A DNA stretch of 58,502 bases from UPXZ01 sp049840795. Lineage in GTDB: Bacteria; Bacteroidota; Bacteroidia; Bacteroidales; Paludibacteraceae. The notes beneath the pieces are model-generated. The model ran no database searches, was not told where the DNA came from, and saw nothing but the letters and a program-made list of their open reading frames with translations. Below are positions 46,430-56,101 of the stretch, piece after piece (the first letter of the stretch is position 1; the number at the start of each line of letters is the position of its first letter). The stretch lies in NCBI GenBank assembly GCA_049840795.1, contig JASGJK010000020.1, forward strand, positions 1 through 58,502, in the 5' to 3' direction. Position numbers and translations under genes: made by a program.

Positions 46430-47368
46430 TTATTTTTGAAAGCTTTTTAATGTTTTTTTCATCCCTTCGACCGAAGTAACCGGCATCTTATCGATATTCA
46501 GTGCTTTTTTTATTTTTTCATTACCCACAACATAGTTTTCGGTGAGTTTTCGCAAACGGTTTTCGTTAAGCGGAAAATGTAAAATACTTCCCAGCTTTGC
46601 AATTGCATTAATTGTAATTGCCGGTAACCTCCAAATACGTGGTTTTTTATTAGCCGATTCTGCAATCAATTGTATCAGTTCGTTGGTTGAAACCGGATCA
46701 TCGTCACCGATATTATAAATCCCGCCGGCAATATTTTTCTCAATCAGTTGATTTATAACAAACGAAAGATTATCCACAGAGCAAAAAGAACGTTTATTTT
46801 CATACGCCCCTAAAGGCCATGGAATTCCTTTTTTAACGAAAGTATAAAGTAAATTCAGGTTGCCTTTATTTCCTGCTCCGTGAATCATACAAGGGCGCAA
46901 GATATAAGATTTTTTCTGTTTGTTTTCACATTCATTCTGCTTGCTGAGAATGTATTCTTCCGCTTTTATTTTCGATTCGCCGTAGGGACCAACAGGCTTG
47001 GGTACGATGTCTTCTGTCAGCACATCGCCTTCTACTTTATCCGCCGCCGCTTTAACAGAGCTAAAATAGATAAATTTATTACAGTTGGAAGCAAAAAAGT
47101 AGTCGTAAATCTGCTCTGTAAGCCTTGTATTTACATCAAAATAGACTTTGGCATCCGCTTTATTTTTAGTATCATGCGCTTTGCCCGCCAAATGAATAAT
47201 AACATCTACTTCAGGAATTTTGTCTAATTCACTCCACAGAAAAGTCTTTATAACACCATCTTTTTCAGGTGCAATAATATCTAATCCGTAAATGATACAG
47301 TCATTTTTTAGCACTTTCACTAAATTGGTACCTACAAAGCCATGTATTCCTGTGATGAGGATATTCAT
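46430..47368 (-). CDS. NAD-dependent epimerase/dehydratase
   Basis: A 312-residue extended SDR. The Rossmann loop is GIHGFVG (residues 7-13). The active site has Ser in FIYFSSVKAA and Tyr/Lys in GPYGESK. YNIGDDDPVSTNELI is typical of the WbpV/FnlA-like group that makes UDP-N-acetyl-quinovosamine, -fucosamine or 4-epimers, which are substrates for the adjacent WecA-like enzyme. Its first codons lie in the 78-bp sequence duplicated at 48648-48725. The start is eight bases past the stop of the ATPase gene. Confidence 0.9.
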   Translation of the reverse strand: MNILITGIHGFVGTNLVKVLKNDCIIYGLDIIAPEKDGVIKTFLWSELDKIPEVDVIIHLAGKAHDTKNKADAKVYFDVNTRLTEQIYDYFFASNCNKFIYFSSVKAAADKVEGDVLTEDIVPKPVGPYGESKIKAEEYILSKQNECENKQKKSYILRPCMIHGAGNKGNLNLLYTFVKKGIPWPLGAYENKRSFCSVDNLSFVINQLIEKNIAGGIYNIGDDDPVSTNELIQLIAESANKKPRIWRLPAITINAIAKLGSILHFPLNENRLRKLTENYVVGNEKIKKALNIDKMPVTSVEGMKKTLKSFQK

Positions 47369-47413
47369 AATTCGATCTATAATTGTCTTATTTTATATTC
47401 AATTTCATTTAAA
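47336..47413. repeat. Direct repeat spanning the ATPase stop and epimerase start, copy 1
   Basis: 78 bases covering the first 11 codons of the epimerase, the spacer and the last 12 codons of the ATPase. Copy 2 at 48648-48725 has about six mismatches, including a perfect stretch of about 35 bases across the junction. Confidence 0.8.
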
Positions 47414-48528
47414 GAAACCAGCTCTATATCCTGCTTCATAGACCATCCCTTTTCTACCGGGGAGACCACCAATGTTTTTACCGGGGCAATATCTTCAATC
47501 GCGTTATAGTTTCCACGCGATAACGTGGGAGAAAAAGACGATTTACATTCTATGGCATATACCTTGTTTTTTATGATCATTACAAAATCAATCTCAGCAC
47601 CGTTGCTCGTCCTGTAAAAGTAGAACGTGGCTTCTGGAAACAAGCCTTTCAAATTGGACAGTACGATTTGTTCCCAAACAGCGCCGAACGATGGATGCCC
47701 CGACATTTCTTCAAAATTGCGCAAACCGAGTAAAGCAGACGTTATACCCGAATCGGCGATGTATATTTTAGGCGCTTTTACCAGCCGCTTCCCCTGATTG
47801 GAAACATAAGCGGATAGTACTTCCACCATAAACGTGCTTTCGAGCAAGTCAATGTAATTCCGAACCGTCACCGCCGAAATACCCAGCGACTTGGACAGCG
47901 TGGTGTAATCAACTGTTTGACCGTTTACGTGCGCCAACATTTGCCAAAGCCGACGCATCGCGATGGGCGTAAAACCCCTCCATTGCAGCAAATCCCTCTC
48001 CAGAAAAGTAGAAATAAAATTTTCGCGCCATTCAAAAGAGGCTTCTTTTCCATCGGCAAGCAAACTACGTGGAAATCCACCACGCGAATAATAATCACCT
48101 ATTTTGTATTTTTCATCCAATTCATTCCATAAAAACGGCATCATTTTTTTGTAAGATATTCTTCCGGCGAGCGACTCGGAACTTTGCTGTAAAAGATCTC
48201 TTGATGCCGAACCCAATATCAAAAAAGAAGCTGCCGTGTTCCATTCATCCACTATACTCCTTAATAATGGGAATAATTCCGGTTTTCGCTGTATTTCATC
48301 TATACAGATTAGCTTACCTTTTTGAGATGACAAAAACCATTCGGCATCATCCAACTTATGCAGGTCGGACGGTCGTTCCAAATCCAAATAAATACTTTCG
48401 GGATATTCAGCCAACAAACGCTTTGCCAATGTCGATTTTCCACATTGGCGAGGTCCGAGCAATGCCACAACCGGATTGTTTTGCAAAGCCCGTTTCACTT
48501 CTTGTGTTATTTCTCGTTGAATATACAT
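47377..48528 (-). CDS. AAA ATPase with DUF4143 domain inserted in the polysaccharide locus
   Basis: A 383-residue AAA_14/DUF4143 ATPase. Walker A is GPRQCGKST with Lys31. Walker B is LICIDEIQR, followed by SFLILGSASRDLLQQ. A winged-helix part follows (DYTTLSKSLGISAVTVRNYI), then a nuclease-like end FYFYRTSNGAEIDFVMIIKN with AIECKSS. The open frame extends four codons upstream to a TTG, but ATG 48528 is preferred. It has no evident role in polysaccharide synthesis. The duplicated junction around it suggests it arrived by duplication or recombination. It differs in detail from the relative at 5065. Confidence 0.87.
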   Translation of the reverse strand: MYIQREITQEVKRALQNNPVVALLGPRQCGKSTLAKRLLAEYPESIYLDLERPSDLHKLDDAEWFLSSQKGKLICIDEIQRKPELFPLLRSIVDEWNTAASFLILGSASRDLLQQSSESLAGRISYKKMMPFLWNELDEKYKIGDYYSRGGFPRSLLADGKEASFEWRENFISTFLERDLLQWRGFTPIAMRRLWQMLAHVNGQTVDYTTLSKSLGISAVTVRNYIDLLESTFMVEVLSAYVSNQGKRLVKAPKIYIADSGITSALLGLRNFEEMSGHPSFGAVWEQIVLSNLKGLFPEATFYFYRTSNGAEIDFVMIIKNKVYAIECKSSFSPTLSRGNYNAIEDIAPVKTLVVSPVEKGWSMKQDIELVSLNEIEYKIRQL

Positions 48529-48647
48529 ACTTTCACACAATAACTATGCAAATATAAAACTAAGTTTTGGATTTACATTATTAAAACAAACACATATTTT
48601 GAGATTATCTGTTATTTTTTTACAACAACAAGAAAATTTACACCTAA

Positions 48648-48725
48648 AAAGCCATTTATGCCGGTGATGAGGATATTCATAATTCGATCTATAATTGTTT
48701 TATTTTATATTCAATTTTATTAAAA
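48648..48725. repeat. Direct repeat of the ATPase/epimerase junction, copy 2 (gene relic)
   Basis: On the minus strand it encodes a tail like NKIEYKIKQL-stop, matching the ATPase ending NEIEYKIRQL. It is followed by MNILITGINGFLGVNFLVVV before running into a stop, which matches the epimerase N-terminus MNILITGIHGFVGTNLVKVL. It is therefore a remnant of a second ATPase-epimerase unit. Confidence 0.75.
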
Positions 48726-48765
48726 GTACTAATACTATTATATGTATGTTTTATGCAGATGCAGA

Positions 48766-49848
48766 TTATTTATTAAAAACAAATACATATTTTTCTGTAA
48801 TAATACTCCATTTATATCTTCTCTCCGCTATTGCATTCATTTCAGTCTGATATTTTTTTATATCTATTACTCCATCACTAAAATCACAAATAATCTTTAA
48901 TAAATCATTTTTATCAGTAAAATACAACGCTTTACCTTCTGTCGTTTCATAGTTATAATCCACATTGAATGAGACTATGCATAAACCTAAATTCATAGCT
49001 TCCACAAGCGATGGATTAGTACCACCAACACTATGTCCGTGAATATAGATACCACAATTGCTCCTTAGTTCATCGAGTGTTTCCTGATGATAAATAGGAG
49101 ATAATAGTTTTAAATTAGAATATGATTTATATTTATTCATAAGATTCTCTCCATATTCACTAAAGTGCCAATTGCCAATAAGAATTAAATCTACAGATGG
49201 ATATAAACTAAATGCTTCTAAGATAATATCAATATTACTTTCTGGTACAATTCTACAAACTTTAAAAGCATATCTTCCTGTTTCTATCCCGTATTTTTGT
49301 TTTGTTTGCGTACTTAATTTTACTTTTAGCACCTGATCTCCTCCATATTCTATAAGAAAAGAATCTTTCTTATATTCTGCTTTTATATACTCTTGTATTT
49401 TAATATTGTCCGAAATTATGTATGTTGCAAATTTAACACCAAATTTTTCTGATATTTTTAAAAACCATTGTATAGGTTTAGACCATTTATCTCTTTTCCA
49501 TTCTTGTCCATCAGGATTTAATATGATCTTTTTTCTGAAAAGTCGTATAATTGGCAGGAAAACACACCCAGAGGTACCACAAATAAATAATAGATCACAA
49601 TTAAAAATTGCATGTATCATTGAATATATATCATAAGGAATACTCTGGATACCATTAGCCTTGAATGGAACTCTTTTAAGGCATGTCCCATTATATGTTT
49701 TGTTTTTTTTATCACAGTTTGTATAGCTTGTGTAAACAATAAAATTAAATCGGTTTCTTAAATTTTCAGTTAAATGGATTACTAATTGATCCCAACCTCC
49801 ATATTTACCCGGAAGACCATTAGTGCCAATAATTCCTATTTTTTTCAT
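48766..49848 (-). CDS. Glycosyltransferase with DUF1972 domain (rhamnosyltransferase-like)
   Basis: A 360-residue GT-B enzyme. The N-terminal half is DUF1972: KKIGIIGTNGLPGKYGGWDQ, LFICGTSGCVFLPIIR and ILNPDGQEWKRDKWSKPIQW. The C-terminal half is a GT1/GT4-type donor domain with VCRIVPESNIDIILEAFSLY and GGTNPSLVEAMNLGL (nucleotide-sugar contact). Relatives are Cps2T/WsaF-like rhamnosyltransferases, so transfer of a deoxyhexose is plausible. It overlaps the upstream glycosyltransferase gene by 29 bases. Confidence 0.88.
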   Translation of the reverse strand: MKKIGIIGTNGLPGKYGGWDQLVIHLTENLRNRFNFIVYTSYTNCDKKNKTYNGTCLKRVPFKANGIQSIPYDIYSMIHAIFNCDLLFICGTSGCVFLPIIRLFRKKIILNPDGQEWKRDKWSKPIQWFLKISEKFGVKFATYIISDNIKIQEYIKAEYKKDSFLIEYGGDQVLKVKLSTQTKQKYGIETGRYAFKVCRIVPESNIDIILEAFSLYPSVDLILIGNWHFSEYGENLMNKYKSYSNLKLLSPIYHQETLDELRSNCGIYIHGHSVGGTNPSLVEAMNLGLCIVSFNVDYNYETTEGKALYFTDKNDLLKIICDFSDGVIDIKKYQTEMNAIAERRYKWSIITEKYVFVFNK

Positions 49849-50923
49849 TGATTAATATTGAATTGATAAAATTATTTGCGATTTTATGCCAATTGTACTT
49901 CGAAATAATATCCTCTTTTATTTTTTCTATATCAATTTCTTCATTCAGTCCATCAATAATTTTTGATTTCATTTCTTCTATATTATCGGGAGAAAATGAC
50001 AAATCTTTAAAAAAATCAAAATCCGACATAGCTGTTTTATTACTACAAGCTACTTTTGCACCATAATATGCTGCTTCAATTGGTGGTATGCCGAATCCTT
50101 CGGCTTTAGACGGGAATATAAATAATCGACAGTTTTTATATAGCCAAACTAAGTTTTCTTTTGATACATCTTTTAACCAATAAAAGTGTTGTTTCTGAAT
50201 ATCGGTTAGATTTTCAATTTGATTGTTTAAAGTTGAGTCTAATATTCCAACTGCACCAACTAAAACCAAACATATATTTCTTTCATATAACTTCAATTCT
50301 ATCCATGCTTTCAATAATAAAGATTGATTTTTTCGTGGCTCAATTCTACTCACAAATAAAATAAAATCCTTGTTTGACAATTCATCAACTTCAATTGCCT
50401 TAATTTCAACCTGTTCAACAGCGTTTGGTGTTACAGCAATATCTGTCAATGTAATTTTGAAGTGTTTTGCAATGGATTTTTTTGAATAGTCTGATACTGT
50501 TGTTAATATATTAGCTTGTTTGGCAGACAAGTAAAACAACAAAGTATTTTTAATTCTATATATAACTGGAAACTTAGAAGGAAAATCTAAAAACAATAAA
50601 TCATGAATGGTTACTATATACTTTGTTGTTTTTATAAGTGGAACGATATATTGAAAATGAGCATAATCTATTTTGTTTTTATACAATGCATACGGAATAT
50701 CAATTGCAAGTCTTCTAAATTTTGAATGTGATTTATATCTTATATGAATGAAATTACTGCTATTTAAAAGTGTCCGCGCTTTTTCATAGTTTTCAGAACC
50801 AACAAAAAGCTGAACATCTTTATTTTTTACAATTTCTTTATACAACCCTGAAATAAATGTAACAGTACCTTGGTGGATTCCATCAAAAACATGAGCATCT
50901 ACAAACAACTTTAGTTTTTCCAT
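49820..50923 (-). CDS. Glycosyltransferase family 4 protein
   Basis: A 367-residue GT-B glycosyltransferase. The acceptor domain includes VTIHDLLFLDFPSKF. The donor domain contains LFVSRIEPRKNQSLLLKAW and the EX7E-type stretch FPSKAEGFGIPPIEAAYYGA. It is cytoplasmic and would add one sugar to the lipid-linked repeat. It overlaps the next gene by 29 bases and starts three bases after the acetyltransferase ends, consistent with one transcript. Confidence 0.92.
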   Translation of the reverse strand: MEKLKLFVDAHVFDGIHQGTVTFISGLYKEIVKNKDVQLFVGSENYEKARTLLNSSNFIHIRYKSHSKFRRLAIDIPYALYKNKIDYAHFQYIVPLIKTTKYIVTIHDLLFLDFPSKFPVIYRIKNTLLFYLSAKQANILTTVSDYSKKSIAKHFKITLTDIAVTPNAVEQVEIKAIEVDELSNKDFILFVSRIEPRKNQSLLLKAWIELKLYERNICLVLVGAVGILDSTLNNQIENLTDIQKQHFYWLKDVSKENLVWLYKNCRLFIFPSKAEGFGIPPIEAAYYGAKVACSNKTAMSDFDFFKDLSFSPDNIEEMKSKIIDGLNEEIDIEKIKEDIISKYNWHKIANNFINSILINEKNRNYWH

Positions 50924-50926
50924 AAA

Positions 50927-51607
50927 TCAATCTCTTTTTTTTACTATTTTAGCAGGTACCCCCGCAATAACGCTATTGTCAGGAAAGATATCTTTTACAA
51001 TAGCTCCAGCCGCAACAACGCAACCATTACCAATTTCACAACCATCCAGAAATGTTGCTTTTGCTCCTATCCAACAATTATTTCCTATTTTAATACCTTT
51101 ATGAGTTACACCTTGACTGCGAATTGGAATATTTATGTTGTCAAAGTTATGATTTTCACTATGAAAACTAACATTGTTTCCAATTATTGTATCATTGCCG
51201 ATTATAACCCCCCCAGCACAGCCATAATGACCCCGTGTTCCAAGACCAACATTATCACCAACAATTAACCCTTTTCCAATTTGCTTTAAACTTCCAGAAC
51301 ATTCAATTGATGTAAACTTACCGATAGATACATTTTTGCCAAAAAGAATTCCTTCTGTAGAAAGAGCATCTATGTAGCACCATCTATCAATTGAAAGATT
51401 CTTCTGAAATTTTATTTTAGAACGAAATTTTATAATAGAAGACGGATGAATATAGCAATGAACTCTATTCAAAACTATTAGACCATTTATAAAATTTACC
51501 CCTTTTTCTAAAAAAATAAAAATCAGATAGCCGAATCCAATCTTATTATCTATATAGAAACTTTCTCCTTTGATTCTTGAAATTATTCTATTTAATAAAG
51601 AAATCAT
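50927..51607 (-). CDS. Hexapeptide-repeat acyltransferase
   Basis: A 226-residue left-handed beta-helix acetyltransferase. Hexad repeats run from about residue 80 (IGKFTSIECSG, IVGDNVGLGTRGHYGCAGGV, IIGNDTIIGNNVSFHSENH). The catalytic His is likely in HSENHNFDN, and the end GVVAAGAIVKDIFPDNSVIA with GVPAKIVKKRD is the classic LbH tail. It probably O-acetylates a sugar of the repeat unit. ATGA overlap (51604-51607) with the preceding glycosyltransferase. Confidence 0.92.
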   Translation of the reverse strand: MISLLNRIISRIKGESFYIDNKIGFGYLIFIFLEKGVNFINGLIVLNRVHCYIHPSSIIKFRSKIKFQKNLSIDRWCYIDALSTEGILFGKNVSIGKFTSIECSGSLKQIGKGLIVGDNVGLGTRGHYGCAGGVIIGNDTIIGNNVSFHSENHNFDNINIPIRSQGVTHKGIKIGNNCWIGAKATFLDGCEIGNGCVVAAGAIVKDIFPDNSVIAGVPAKIVKKRD

Positions 51608-52872
51608 TTTCTTCTTAATTTAAAGTTTTCAACTGCGATATTATACATTTCATTAAAGAAATCAACACGCTTATCCCAAGTATATTTTTCAGCACACTCT
51701 ACTGTTCCTTCGGATAGTTTTTTTATTTTGTCCGGATTATGGCATAGCATATCAATCTTTGTTGCTAATTCGCGGAGCACTTGTTTGTACGAAACTATCG
51801 GTATTTTTATACCGCAACTATCACATATCGTGTCGTGCATGCCACAATGATCTAATGTCATAGTTGGCACACCAACCGACATTGCCTCCCAAATGATAGT
51901 AGTATTAGCTTCGGTTAAACTCGTGATAATGTGCAAATCGGCATTTATAAGAATATCAAATACTTTTTCACGTGTTACCTTTCCGTGCCAGATTATAGAA
52001 TCGCTAATTTTGTTGTTTTTTGCATATATTTCCATTTTACTCTTCAAAGGACCGTCACCCACCACATGAAGTTCTACCTTATTTATATCTTTCACAAGTA
52101 CAAGTGCTTTTAACAATGTAATTAATGCTTTTCTTTCATCAATACTGCCAATCCAGACAAGTATGATTTTATTCGTGTCTGTTTTTCTTTTTTTAGGCTT
52201 TATTGCTATTGTAATACCGTTTTCGGGTAAATAGATGCTGTTTACCTTAAAAATTCTATCCACAACATATTTATTTTCCATTGTTGCTGTTAAGAGGACG
52301 TCGCATCTCTTTATTGCTTTTTTTATCCTATGCTTAAAATGTAGCTGTATTGTGTTTGCTATTGTTCTAAACCCTAATTTTGCAATTCCCTGTAAATTTA
52401 ATGCCGGCAATAATTGGGGAGAAAGGTTATTTGTCCCTCCTATAGGACCCCAAATATAAGGTAAAGGTAGTTTCCATAAATAGCCAGGTTCTCTATATCC
52501 AATTGGTCCAACAAAATGAATTAAATCAAAATCTTCATGCTGTATCAGTTCTTTTGCAACTTTATATACCTGTTTGTGCCAAACAGTATAAGCAAAATAG
52601 AAAGTATAGACGAATACATTTTTTTTATTGAGTGAGTTAAACAGATTTGCCAATTTATTGGGTAGCACCGGGACAAATTTCACATTTTTAATAGGATTAT
52701 TAGCGTTCAATTGCTCAATCTCATCAACTTCTCCCATATGATCTCCTGACATCCCGTATAAGACCACTAACTCATTTTCAATGGACATATTAGTCACGTA
52801 ATTCCAAGCTACTGAATATTCCGATCCTTTGGTTGGTGAAATTGCGTATGCTAAAACTAATATTTTTTTCAT
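51604..52872 (-). CDS. Glycosyltransferase family 4 protein
   Basis: A 422-residue GT-B enzyme. N-terminal KKILVLAYAISPTKGSEYSV with the G-rich acceptor loop; YIWGPIGGTNNLSPQLLPAL; then the donor part ILVWIGSIDERKALITLLKA, ELHVVGDGPLKSKMEIYAK, IWHGKVTREKVFDIL and SLTEANTTIIWEAMSVGVPT with the EX7E Glu pair. It resembles glycosyltransferases found in Bacteroidota exopolysaccharide loci. The specific sugar cannot be assigned. Confidence 0.92.
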   Translation of the reverse strand: MKKILVLAYAISPTKGSEYSVAWNYVTNMSIENELVVLYGMSGDHMGEVDEIEQLNANNPIKNVKFVPVLPNKLANLFNSLNKKNVFVYTFYFAYTVWHKQVYKVAKELIQHEDFDLIHFVGPIGYREPGYLWKLPLPYIWGPIGGTNNLSPQLLPALNLQGIAKLGFRTIANTIQLHFKHRIKKAIKRCDVLLTATMENKYVVDRIFKVNSIYLPENGITIAIKPKKRKTDTNKIILVWIGSIDERKALITLLKALVLVKDINKVELHVVGDGPLKSKMEIYAKNNKISDSIIWHGKVTREKVFDILINADLHIITSLTEANTTIIWEAMSVGVPTMTLDHCGMHDTICDSCGIKIPIVSYKQVLRELATKIDMLCHNPDKIKKLSEGTVECAEKYTWDKRVDFFNEMYNIAVENFKLRRK

Positions 52873-52887
52873 TTTAATTAAAGTATT

Positions 52888-53679
52888 CTAAGGTAACAGA
52901 TATTTAAGTTTGGCCGGACGAGATATCAATTTTTTTATTGTCTGTATTTTATTGATAATTCTGTTCTTTGTTGGATCTATCAAACCCCTTATGGAAAAAT
53001 CGATATCAATATTTTCGGATTTAAAAAAATCAGGAATATTTTTGTGCCATTTTCCTTTAATAATTCCTGTATGCATATAGTTTATGACAGCATCTTTTTT
53101 GAAACTGTCTGATGATATTGTCAAAAATAAATCTTTCTTTTTTCGAGCTCTGCCGGAACCAAATATTTCAAACATCCAACCATTTTCATCTGACAAAAGA
53201 TATGATTTCAAACATTCTTTATTCCACATCCCGGCTTGTAAAGAAATCCTGTATTTAGCGTGTTGCCTTACAATTTTAAGACGATTATCATCGGGATAGA
53301 ATGCTTTAGATGCAGGAGAACCAAATTTTGTAAGTCCAATCGTTTTTATTTCGGGATTCTGTATCATTAATTCTGCAAATTCATCAATAGATTTGCTATC
53401 AACCACAGAATCAACAAAATAATCATCCTGCATATATAGTATTATTGGACTTTTAATTTGTTCTATTGCATTTAATAAGCACTCACTCCAAGTAAACGAT
53501 TTTTGATTCCTTATTGGATAAATATCAACACCATCAAAAGTGAAAACTTTATTCTCACAGTTAAGATAAATTTTCACACCGATATTTTTCCAAATATTTT
53601 TAAGCAATGTAAAAAAAGGATACCAACAATCGGAATAACTGTCGGTTGAATTTATTAAAATTGAGTATTTATCATTCAT
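52888..53679 (-). CDS. Putative glycosyltransferase of an unassigned family
   Basis: A 263-residue protein with a GT-A-like layout. It starts with a beta-alpha nucleotide-binding region (YSILINSTDSYSDCWYPFFT). SPIILYMQDDYFVDSV supplies a DxD-type metal motif near residue 80. YRISLQAGMWNKECLKSYL, ENGWMFEIFGSGRARKK and YMHTGIIKGKWHKNI may form the acceptor side. I do not recognise a numbered family with certainty. Its position between two glycosyltransferase genes supports a sugar transfer role. Confidence 0.7.
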   Translation of the reverse strand: MNDKYSILINSTDSYSDCWYPFFTLLKNIWKNIGVKIYLNCENKVFTFDGVDIYPIRNQKSFTWSECLLNAIEQIKSPIILYMQDDYFVDSVVDSKSIDEFAELMIQNPEIKTIGLTKFGSPASKAFYPDDNRLKIVRQHAKYRISLQAGMWNKECLKSYLLSDENGWMFEIFGSGRARKKKDLFLTISSDSFKKDAVINYMHTGIIKGKWHKNIPDFFKSENIDIDFSIRGLIDPTKNRIINKIQTIKKLISRPAKLKYLLP

Positions 53680-53761
53680 AGAATTAAGCTGTAATTTATT
53701 CCTAAAATAAATAGAAAAGTCAGTTCGATAAAAAACTATTTTTTATATGGTTGATTTAGTA

Positions 53762-54690
53762 TTATATTTTTAATCCAAACGTTAATTTAAATATGAGTTT
53801 TACACCCGATATTTTTTCTGACAGGCTATAGCGTTTATCAAATACAAGAGTTAATCTAATGAAAAAAGCCACAAATTTATAAATAAACTTATCTATCCCA
53901 TTAAAATGCTTGTTGATATATAAAAAGAAACTGTTGATATTAAGAACAAATCTGTTATATGATAATTTTGATTTTAAAGATCTACTTGCCCCTTCAATAT
54001 GAATAATTTTTGGACCCTCAATGATTATTCTTTTATAGGAAGAATTAGCCATACGTTTTTGTAAATCAGTTTCTTCATAATACATAAAGAAACTGGGATC
54101 AAAATACCCAATTTTTTGTAACACATCATTAGGAATAAATAAATCAGCTCCAATGATATAATCTACTTCAAAAGATTTATTATTAACAAATAAATTCTGT
54201 TTCTTGTCAACCCAAAATTTTTCTAATATTTTTTTAGAAAAATAAGTAAATTCACTTTTTAAAGAAGGAAAATTGCCCCAAGATACTGTTGGCTGTTTGT
54301 TAATATCCAATAACTCACAACCAATTGCACCAATATCTTGATTGATATTGTTCTCTCTCATATATTTGAGAAAAAAAAGAACAGCATTGTTTAGCAATAC
54401 AGTATCCGAGTTTAACAGAAACAAATATTCCCTTTGGCAGTTTCAAATCCGATATTATTGGCTCTTCCAAAGCCAATATTTTCATTGCTCTCTATAAGTT
54501 GTACATATTTAAATTCATTTCTTATCATCCTTATAGAGTCGTCAGTGGAAGCATTATCGACTACAATGACTTCAAAATTGACCCCTTTTGTGTACTGAAA
54601 AACTGAATTTAAACAATCCTTTGTTAATTTACCGGTGTTATAGTTAACAATAATAATTGATACGTCTATTTTATCTGTAACTTCTATCAT
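53762..54690 (-). CDS. Glycosyltransferase family 2 protein, rhamnosyltransferase-like (one frameshift)
   Basis: GT-A fold enzyme. It starts MIEVTDKIDVSIIIVNYNTG with FEVIVVDNASTDDSIRMIRN, and SNENIGFGRANNIGFETAKG leads to the DxD region, which reads LFLLNSDTVL only after adding one base at 54422-54424. The continuation (IGADLFIPNDVLQKIGYFDP, FFMYYEETDLQKRM) is typical of WbbL-like rhamnosyltransferases. ATG 54690 is used, nine bases after the flippase stop; the open frame upstream of it overlaps the flippase. The restored length is about 309 residues. Confidence 0.88.
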
Positions 54691-54698
54691 GCGTATAG

Positions 54699-56051
54699 CT
54701 ATTTCAGGGGTAACATTTTTAAATCTTTCATTACGACAAAGGGCCATTTCCAATTTTGATATGCTACTTGAGCTATTCCAGGTGCAATAATCATAGACAA
54801 TATTCCAAGATTAGTAAATTTGAAAGAAAGAAATAATAATAAAATTGTAGCAGCACCGGATAAAAGAGATGCTTTAAAGAATGGGACTTCATTTTTTGAA
54901 AGTATTATGTTTCCAGCAATGGCATGGTTATTTTCCAAGAAAACAATTAACAGGCATAAAGACATTACAAGAGGAGGTAACAATGGCGTTTGACTTCCAA
55001 TAAGCTTCAGAAAATATTGCCCAAATAAAACTAAAAAACCTCCTCCAACTAAAAAGGTAGCTATCAATATAAACTGACCTTTTCTATATAAATATTGAAT
55101 GGATTTAATATCATTTCTAACACGATATTGTACAATTTTAGGCATATAAGTTGCGGTATAAATACCTGACAGACTCGCTAAAACGGATAGTAACTGGATA
55201 GTAATACCATATGATGCCAAATCGGTTAGAGTTAAGTAAAAAGACCCAATAATTAATGCTGATTTTTGAACTAAAAAACCTCCAAAAGAAGTAAGTCCAA
55301 TTTTTAAAACATTCGGATATATTATTTTTAAGATAGAATCTTTTGAGTAAGCTACAACGGAATTAACTTTATCTTTAATTTCAGTTGTAAAAAAGGACTT
55401 GTATGACAACCAACGAACAATAATTACTGAAATAGCTTGCGCACTAACAATTGCAATTAATCCACTGCCCAGTAAAACCAAAAGAATAGAGATAATTAAG
55501 TACACAGACTGTCCTAAAATAATTATTTGTTTTTGTCTTTTTACTAAACCTTTGCCTTGTAATAATGCCTCATAATATAATGTAAATAGATTGTATGTAT
55601 TTATTATTATGAGAATAAACCATGAAATATAAATTTCAGATTTATTTCCGCTATAACTTTTCAATAAATACGAAATATAATAAGTGCCGGCAGTAACTAA
55701 TAGAATAAAGAGAATTAAGGCTATTCGAAAATAAAACCAGCGCATAGCAGAAATAGTTCCTTTTAGCAAACCAAAATCTATTTCTGCCCGAGTGGAATCA
55801 ATTGGGGTATAACCGTTGACTTCTAACTTCTTTATTCCACTAAAAATGTAGGTAATATTTCTTGTAAATGAAGGACTGAAACCAAAGTCAAGTAACCCAG
55901 AGAATGATGTAACTGTCATAAAAATAGTCCAGATACCAATCGTTTCAGGACTTAACATCTTCAATATAAAGGGCAATAAAAGAGCAGAAGCAGCTATTTT
56001 CAAAAAAGTTGCAGCATAATTCCACAAAATATCTATCCTGTTTATTTCCAT
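54699..56051 (-). CDS. wzx: Polysaccharide flippase, Wzx-like (MATE/MOP superfamily)
   Basis: A 450-residue membrane protein with about 12-14 helices (ALLLPFILKMLSPETIGIWT, IFMTVTSFSGLLDFGFSPSF, WFYFRIALILFILLVTAGTY). The N-terminal glycine/proline pattern is that of the polysaccharide biosynthesis protein family. It would flip undecaprenyl-linked repeat units to the periplasm for polymerisation. It is intact and is followed by the GT2 gene. Its neighbour upstream is the polymerase candidate, a typical Wzx/Wzy pair. Confidence 0.9.
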   Translation of the reverse strand: MEINRIDILWNYAATFLKIAASALLLPFILKMLSPETIGIWTIFMTVTSFSGLLDFGFSPSFTRNITYIFSGIKKLEVNGYTPIDSTRAEIDFGLLKGTISAMRWFYFRIALILFILLVTAGTYYISYLLKSYSGNKSEIYISWFILIIINTYNLFTLYYEALLQGKGLVKRQKQIIILGQSVYLIISILLVLLGSGLIAIVSAQAISVIIVRWLSYKSFFTTEIKDKVNSVVAYSKDSILKIIYPNVLKIGLTSFGGFLVQKSALIIGSFYLTLTDLASYGITIQLLSVLASLSGIYTATYMPKIVQYRVRNDIKSIQYLYRKGQFILIATFLVGGGFLVLFGQYFLKLIGSQTPLLPPLVMSLCLLIVFLENNHAIAGNIILSKNEVPFFKASLLSGAATILLLFLSFKFTNLGILSMIIAPGIAQVAYQNWKWPFVVMKDLKMLPLK

Positions 56052-56101
56052 ATAGAATATCTTTTTACTTAGTTTTTTTTACCATGCTCTTTTTTGCTAA
56101 T

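Noticed and set aside
47917..48557. Plus-strand ORFs opposite the second ATPase
   Set aside because: Shadows of the conserved ATPase frame; no domains.
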